Positions 57,885 through 64,000 of a stretch of 64,000 bases of DNA are shown here, one piece after another. Position 1 is the stretch's first letter; the number at the start of each line of letters is the position of its first letter. The DNA comes from Branchiostoma belcheri (taxonomy: Eukaryota > Chordata > Leptocardii > Amphioxiformes > Branchiostomatidae), in NCBI RefSeq assembly GCF_001625305.1, contig NW_017802379.1, positions 6,403,561-6,467,560 of the forward strand, read 5' to 3'. Below the pieces are notes generated by a model. The model did not search any database, was not told the origin of the DNA, and saw nothing but the letters and a program-made list of their open reading frames with translations. The translations under genes and the position numbers were made by a program.

Positions 57885-59132
57885 GCTCCTCTGGGTTGCT
57901 AAAAAATTGTAGAAATTGGTGAATATTACTTGCTAGAGGAGATACAAATGGGTTTTAATTGCGTAACTCAATGGGGGTTATTTTCTATGGAAAAATGTAA
58001 ACCTATTTAGGACGAAATTTGACTATTTTATTCATCAATCAATCCAAGGAAGGGACCTGATATGATGGAGACTAGCGCTTTGGGCACAAAGTACAGTACA
58101 GTACACAGATATACACATGCACGTGCAGGCTTCAGAAATAGAGAAAATTCAAAAGACGCATAAAATCAGGACAAAATCGTTCTAGGATGTGCATGGGTTT
58201 AATAGTTATTTAGTTGAAAAACAAATGGAAGATATCTGATACTGGTGGATTGTCCTTGCATCACGAAAGTTGAGACAAAAGAAACGTCATATTTGGATAA
58301 GCAGGAAACCTTTCAAGGCTTGCAAACAGTTGATAGGCATCAGCAGCTCTATTTTCATTGGCACAAAGCGGAAAATCGGTTCAGGTATCCCTGCCACCAC
58401 AGTTTAATTGCCACAAAGTGACAGAGGGATCTAGAAATTGTCACAACTCGACTGAAAACATTATGTGTGATCAAAGGCAATTAAGTTCCAAAATACAGCG
58501 AGATTTTCTTATCAGGGCTCGCTGTTAGAAACATACGTTGCACTTTTTTTATGTATCAAAAACGAAGTTCCCGCTGTGGTCGATAGCCTTTGAACTTGAA
58601 GTGTGTATCTGCAAACGCAAACCACACATGTGAAGACACCACTAAAGTTGAGAGCAGGGTTTGAGACACTTCACTCTCATTATTAAACCCTATATACACC
58701 AGATCCTTTGTACAAGTTAACCAGGTACAACTCAAGCTGAGCCCGTTAAAAAGGTGTGTCATGATTGGCGGCCTTTTGCTGGAAAATAGCCCGGGGAAAA
58801 GTTTGTTATGTGCCAAGCCCTCTTGGATTTTTCCGCTCTCAGCAGCTGAATAATGGAAAATTCCACTGAAGGGGCGACGGTATTCTGTTATGGGTATGGT
58901 CAGCCTTCACTCCAGAGTTATTCCCACCATAATCAAAATCGTACACACATGATTCACGATTGACATTGCTATACAAAAATACAGTAATGGTCCTAGGTGT
59001 TTTGATTGTTTTGTTTGGACGAAGTTAGTAATCGTTATAAATCGTCGCCCCCGGATGCAAGTGGTGCAGTCCAGAATCAAAATGCCGCCATGTTGATGGC
59101 ATCACCTTTGTGGAAGCGGGAGCGGATAAACA
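57885..59132. promoter_or_regulatory. divergent spacer between MIOX and SFSWAP
   Basis: About 1.25 kb separates the two start codons, which face away from each other. No protein-coding feature is recognised inside. It should hold both promoters and untranslated leaders. No TATA box stands out, and the part near SFSWAP becomes GC-richer. Confidence 0.5.
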
Positions 59133-62104
59133 ATGGCCCTGAAGAAACCAGTGCCGGTCCAGACCTCTTCTTCCTACCGCCAGTCCCGCAAGATCGCCAG
59201 ACGAGAAGATGAGGAGAAGCCGGAGGAGCTGCTGGTGTTCGGCTACGCCGCCAAGCTGTTCCGAGACGACGAGAAGGCCCGGTACCTGGACCGGGGGAAG
59301 CACCTCATCCCGTGGATGGGCGACACTAGTTTGATGATCGACAGGTCTGTTGAAATCTCCCGCCGGCAGACCTTTTACTTGAGAATCTTCAGCGACCGTT
59401 GATCGAGAATACAGAGTAGCCTTTAAAAGGTTATTTGCATAATTCCAGTGTAGTCCTATTGTGTACGTGTGAAAAAGAAAAAGCCGCAGAGAGAGACGGT
59501 CACTACTTTAACGTCACGCAAACTAACCGGTGCTTTAGTGTAAATGCTCGAGGTAAATGTGGGCCAAACCAAAATCCACACTTCCCTCGCCACGTTGATG
59601 TGCTGTGCTATATATTAACTCTCGCCAGCTTTTCTCTACAGACATTGGCAGCCAGCAAGGGAGGGGCAGACTGCATCTTTTTCTGTTTCTTTTATTTTTT
59701 CCCTCCCCTTTGAATCCATCTAAAATGTTTCCAGGACTTGTTTAGGTCTCACACCAGGCAGGATGTGAGATGGACAAGTAGGGCGAAGCTGCATACCCAG
59801 GGACAAAGCAGCAGTGCGTGAAGTCATGGGAGAAATACAGGTGACAGATCATACGTGGGATGGTAACTATAACACATGAAAATGTCGTATATATCCTATA
59901 CGATTCCTTCTGTTCAGTTCCTCCCAGGACTTGCGAAGCTGCGTGGCAGTCGTTTGATTTTTATGGGGTAAATTGGCATCGTTCCAACTGTGATGGTCAT
60001 CATTTTTTGCGGGAGAGCGCAGTTAACATTTTTGAAGGCACTTTCATTAAAAACAGAAATGCATGACAAGCTATGATCCATTTCAATGTGACAGGCTGCC
60101 ACATAGCTTCTGTTTTGATTGTGAGGTGAGTACTATTGTTGTATATACAAGTATTACAGTTTCACATGAGGTGCTCCAGCTACTGTCATTGATGGTTGCT
60201 GAGGTCAATGACCTTTCCATGATCAAGAGTTTCATGTACCACGTTCTTCACCACTTGAAATGGGAGATACCATAGGTCAGAAGGACAGAGGTGACATTCA
60301 GGTCAGCCGATGGTCAGTAGGGCCTGTACGTGTGTACAGATTATCTCGCCACACTGCCGAGGCTTAGTCAGCACTGTACGGCATGCCAAGGATTGGCCAG
60401 GATATTTCTGTTGTTTGGTTTACACTATCAGCATCACCCCGAAAGAATTAATTTTCATTAATTCATCTGCAGAAAATGGAAGAAAAAGACAGCTTACAAT
60501 GCAACAAAGATTTACTACATGTACTTAGCATATGGAGACCTATGCCTGTTCAGTTTGTTTGTTTCGTACCTACTTGTGATATTTGGTGAAATCCAGCCTT
60601 ACACTTGTTGGTCAGTTTGGCATTTGGTCTCCTGTCACTCCACATTTGAACCACATATTGGCCCGAGTCACTCCAAGGCTCTAAATTTTTTGTATAGGTC
60701 CTTTTGTCTGGCCACTAGGCCTTTGCGTCGGTCACAACCAACTTCACACTCGAAAGGCGTGCTTTCATAGTATCTGGAAAATGTTGTGGCGAGAATAGTG
60801 ATCATTGGTGAAAGACAACAGCGGCATTTTCGCGTTGCAAGATGTGGAGCGTCTGCATGCCACAAAAGCCTAACGTTGATACGCCAGTCAACTCTCTGTC
60901 ACACTGAACCGCAAGCCTTTGTTGTGGCTTTTTACATTACCAAAATGCTGCCATGCAAATTGCTGCTTTGTGACACCAGATCTCAATACATGGGGTTTAG
61001 CCAAACTTTAGGAATAGGAGGACAGTTTCTGAATAATGTTGCACAGTAAACAGATCATGAATGAAATGCATTTTTGGCAATTTTTAAATTTGTCACCATT
61101 TATAATGGGTTGAAGGGTATCAACTTCTCCCATTCAAAAGAACAAAAAGTCCAGCCTTAAAAATTTAAATGGTCATAAAAAAAGGTGTCATATGTAAGAT
61201 GCCCATGGCTAAGTGCCTTGCCTAAATGTTTATATAATGAGCTGTTTTGTAACCAAAGTTGATAAGAATGACTCTAGGTTTTGTTGACATTGTGACGCAT
61301 GTAGTGTAGCCTTTGAAGCTAAATCTTGACCATTTCAACAGCTGTAACTACCTGCCATATATTTTAAGAGTTGCAGCACCATTTAGAAATTTGTTTGCAC
61401 CTAAAAATTTCTCGTATGACAACATCGGAACTTTTCCATGCAAGACAGAAATTTAGAACCATTTCCCTTTTCACCAATGAGGCGTAGGTCATTCTTTTTG
61501 TAGCCCAGGTATGGTATGTAGTTCAAGTAGACCCTTTCCCTTGAGACTAGGCAAATGAAGCATGCACACATTGTGCAGCCACAAAACCCTTGAACTCTCA
61601 CTATTATTAAGCATTCCTTACATCTACCAACCACTTAGGAACTGTGTAATGCCAAAGCACATCGCCTAGCCCTTACAGGCCAACATTTCAATTCTTATCT
61701 CGACACATTCTTAGCATCTTACAATCAGTATCTGGAGCATCATTCAGTTATCACCATCAACCCTCAAGGTGTCTGAGGTCATTTCTAGCAGGAAATTTCT
61801 AAGGGTCTCTTTGAAGACAAGAATCTAGAAGTCATGAATAACGTATGATGTGTTAACTGATGTTGATGATTTGTCTGTCGTGAGGTGTTGAGTACACTGC
61901 GGTGTATTTCCTAACATAGGCCTTTGTTTCGGCACTCCTGTAGGTACGATGGACGGGGATATTTACATGACCTTTCACAATATGAAGGGGAATGGTTCTC
62001 CAAGCACAAACTGTCGGAGGAAGAGGCGCGAATCGAAGCCCTCTGCGACGAGGAAAGATACCTCGCGCTGCACAAAGACCTTCTAGAGGAAGAGGCTCGG
62101 CAAG
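59133..62104 (+). CDS. SFSWAP: splicing factor SWAP (suppressor of white-apricot), first two exons
   Basis: Nuclear SR-related regulator of alternative pre-mRNA splicing. Exons 59133-59344 and 61944-62104 join in phase 2 and the second ends in phase 1. The remaining exons (SURP domains, RS tail) lie beyond the right edge. Residues about 31-71 contain [19 protein letters not shown] and [17 protein letters not shown]. The second exon continues [15 protein letters not shown], then [20 protein letters not shown] and LLEEEARQ. Together these give the DRY and EERY signatures of the conserved N-terminal SWAP domain. The ATG at 59133 lies in AACAATGG, a reasonable context. An upstream frame from 59006 is not in the same frame. 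CLASRP shares this domain, but the LLVFGYA...HLIPWMGD wording fits SFSWAP better. Confidence 0.94.
59345..61943 (+). other. SFSWAP intron 1
   Basis: A 2.6-kb intron with GT (59345) and AG (61942-61943) borders. No other exon or repeat family was recognised inside. Short frames on both strands show no known protein. Confidence 0.6.
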
Positions 62105-62124
62105 GTTAGTTTACATTGTTGTGT

Positions 62125-62498
62125 TAGGCCACACCAATTTAATTTGTAGGTTCACGGATTCACCCGCTTCAATTTTTTTCTGATTTGCAAAAAAAAAAAA
62201 ACATTTCAGCTCCAAAATGCTCATATTTTGGCTCCAACAGTTGAAGGAAGTCCCTTCTCTTCAGAATCATTACAATTTTTCCAGCTATTAATGCAGTGGT
62301 TTGATTAGAAATTAGAAATTCATTGTTTGAAGTACAAACCAGCCTGGTATGTTGACTTCATGGCTCCTATCATAGCAATGCTGCATTTGGGGCTATCATA
62401 GGATGTCTAGATATGTTTTTATTTTATTTTTTCACTCTGTCACTTCATATTTTTTGGATATAATCCAGGAACCAACAAATCAAATTGGTGTGGCCTTA
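62125..62498. mobile_element. MITE with TAGGCCACACCAATTT ends, full copy
   Basis: The left end TAGGCCACACCAATTTAATT and the reverse complement of the right end, TAAGGCCACACCAATTTGAT, match for about 35 bases. The interior is shared with 26271-26586. It starts 21 bases after the SFSWAP exon 2 donor. Confidence 0.88.
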
Positions 62499-64000
62499 GT
62501 GATGTCACAACATCCCCATGGATTAGTGTAGACCACAATCACTACACTGTTCCCATTGACTAAATGTTTTTGCTATGGCAGGAAGACCTTGAAGCGTAAC
62601 AAATTGTCAAGGTTGTAACCTCCATTAAAACCTCCCCTACATTTCTACACATGACTCTTCGATAAGATTTTGACCAATACTACTTCTATTGACTTTATGA
62701 TATGCTATATAATATCAATTTTTTCACTGTTTGGTTGTAGCTTTCACAGTATGGTTTTCCTTTTTGTTATGTTTAAGAAGCATAACTGTTCTGTCATATT
62801 TGACACCAAAACCCCATATTTGACATCTAGAAATAATTGGAGGAACTCAATTGGAAAATTAGGTAACAAGCTGAACCAGCTGCCACTTAATTCAGCCTGA
62901 GGATGATTACATTAGCCTGATAGTCAACCTCACGAGAAGAAGTGCAAGATTTTTGTTTTGATCAAAGCTACTTTTGAAAGTGAAGTGGGCAAAGGAAGTG
63001 GTCTAAAACATTTTGTATAGCTATTTAGCTAGCTTTCATCCCATTATCTTACCATAAATACATTTTAGAGAGCATCTCAATGCAGAATTGTATGAACATT
63101 TATGACTATAGAGTTCATTCAACATTGCAAAATAGTTGCTCATTCCTTTTACCTTATCAAGCATTCAAGGGGATAAAAGTAACCAGTCTGTTGGCAGAAA
63201 TCTGGAAGTAGAACGGTGACTTAATGTCTGCTTCACCATAATTATATCCTCAGGCCATGTGTGCTCTATTTGTGGACAACCTTTGGGATGAACGAATAAA
63301 AACAAACAACAAAAGCCACACCTATCAATTATATACCATACTGTCTTTTAGTCTGCTCAAACTTATTGATATTAGTGTAAACTGTAATTCTGACCTCCAA
63401 GTTGACACAAGGTTGTTTACAGTTGGTCAAGCAGTAACTGTTATTACATTTGTAGGTGCCAAATAGAACACAAAAGGTTGTGACCTCAAATCTCCCATAA
63501 GCCTCTGCAGTCACGCATGGGCAGCTTCTGTGATGGAAACTTAGAGACTTTGTATTTCGTTCTTGTTTCGCTGCCAAAAGTCGTAAGTTTTTTCCCACAA
63601 CCCATCTTTGTTGTCAATATTGGAGTGGATAGCAGGGGATTCTTTGGTGCATTTCCGAGATTCAGTTTCCCACCAAGGGAAAATTTAGCCCTGACTTTTG
63701 ACTGACAACAAATATTTTAGTGTTGTGTTCTGTTGTAACTGAGGAGAAGTAACCTTTATTTTGTGAGATTTATTTTAGAAAGTAGAAACATTGACTTTAA
63801 CTTATTAACTGTATAATCAGAGCCCAGGTATGCTTTTACCTTTAGTAACTTGAAACAAATAGTTATCTTCTACAGATTGACTTAATTCAAAGTATGCGGA
63901 AATAGATAAATTTGCCTGTCTAACAGTAGTAACTGTTTATACAAATGACATCTTGGAGACTGAGTAAAGATTACATAAGGAAAATTTTAGGACGAACCGG
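62499..64000 (+). other. SFSWAP intron 2, running off the window
   Basis: Nothing coding is recognised before the right edge. The next SFSWAP exon would be expected to continue the acidic segment after LLEEEARQ, and no such sequence was found in the phase required. Confidence 0.5.

Overview
This window is a stretch of animal nuclear genome. The coding sequence is split by small introns with GT-AG borders, and every recognisable protein has a clear chordate or bilaterian homologue. The best guess is amphioxus (Branchiostoma). The reasons are vertebrate-like proteins with deuterostome-type exon phasing, compact genes separated by intergenic DNA rich in small inverted-repeat elements, and very frequent TACATGTA-type octamers. 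The species is an inference from reading, not a database match. Two runs of exactly 20 N (29801-29820 and 57394-57413) are assembly gaps.

Layout: (1) 1-10645, plus strand: the 3' part of a ZDHHC5/8-type palmitoyltransferase gene, from the second transmembrane region to a PDZ-ligand C-terminus. Its upstream exons lie outside the window or were not found. (2) 10646-25173: its 3' flank, then about 10 kb without a recognisable protein, full of non-autonomous DNA transposons (MITEs and foldbacks), a four-unit satellite, and two tandem duplications near a GC-rich segment that may be the promoter of the next gene. (3) 25182-27676, plus: a two-exon gene for a 132-residue, probably N-myristoylated acidic protein that I do not recognise. 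(4) 30678-35313, plus: a nine-exon alpha-2,8-sialyltransferase (ST8SIA family) carrying sialylmotifs L, S, III and VS. (5) 36801-44612, plus: a 13-exon VMP1 gene whose N-terminus carries an unexpected SAP-like motif. (6) 48902-57884, minus: an 11-exon, apparently complete myo-inositol oxygenase (MIOX). (7) 59133-64000, plus: the first two coding exons of SFSWAP, divergent from MIOX with a gap of about 1.25 kb; the rest lies beyond the window.

The genes do not form one pathway: protein palmitoylation, Golgi sialylation, ER/autophagy membrane remodelling, inositol catabolism and splicing regulation. The exon models were built by hand. Every internal junction given keeps the reading frame, and total lengths are divisible by three where the gene is complete (398 aa sialyltransferase, 486 aa VMP1, 294 aa MIOX). 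The most notable observations are the SAP-like extension on VMP1, a transposon end lying at a VMP1 splice donor, a partial tandem exon duplication in VMP1, a candidate 39-nt cassette exon in ZDHHC5/8, and a cluster of DR1-type nuclear-receptor half-sites.
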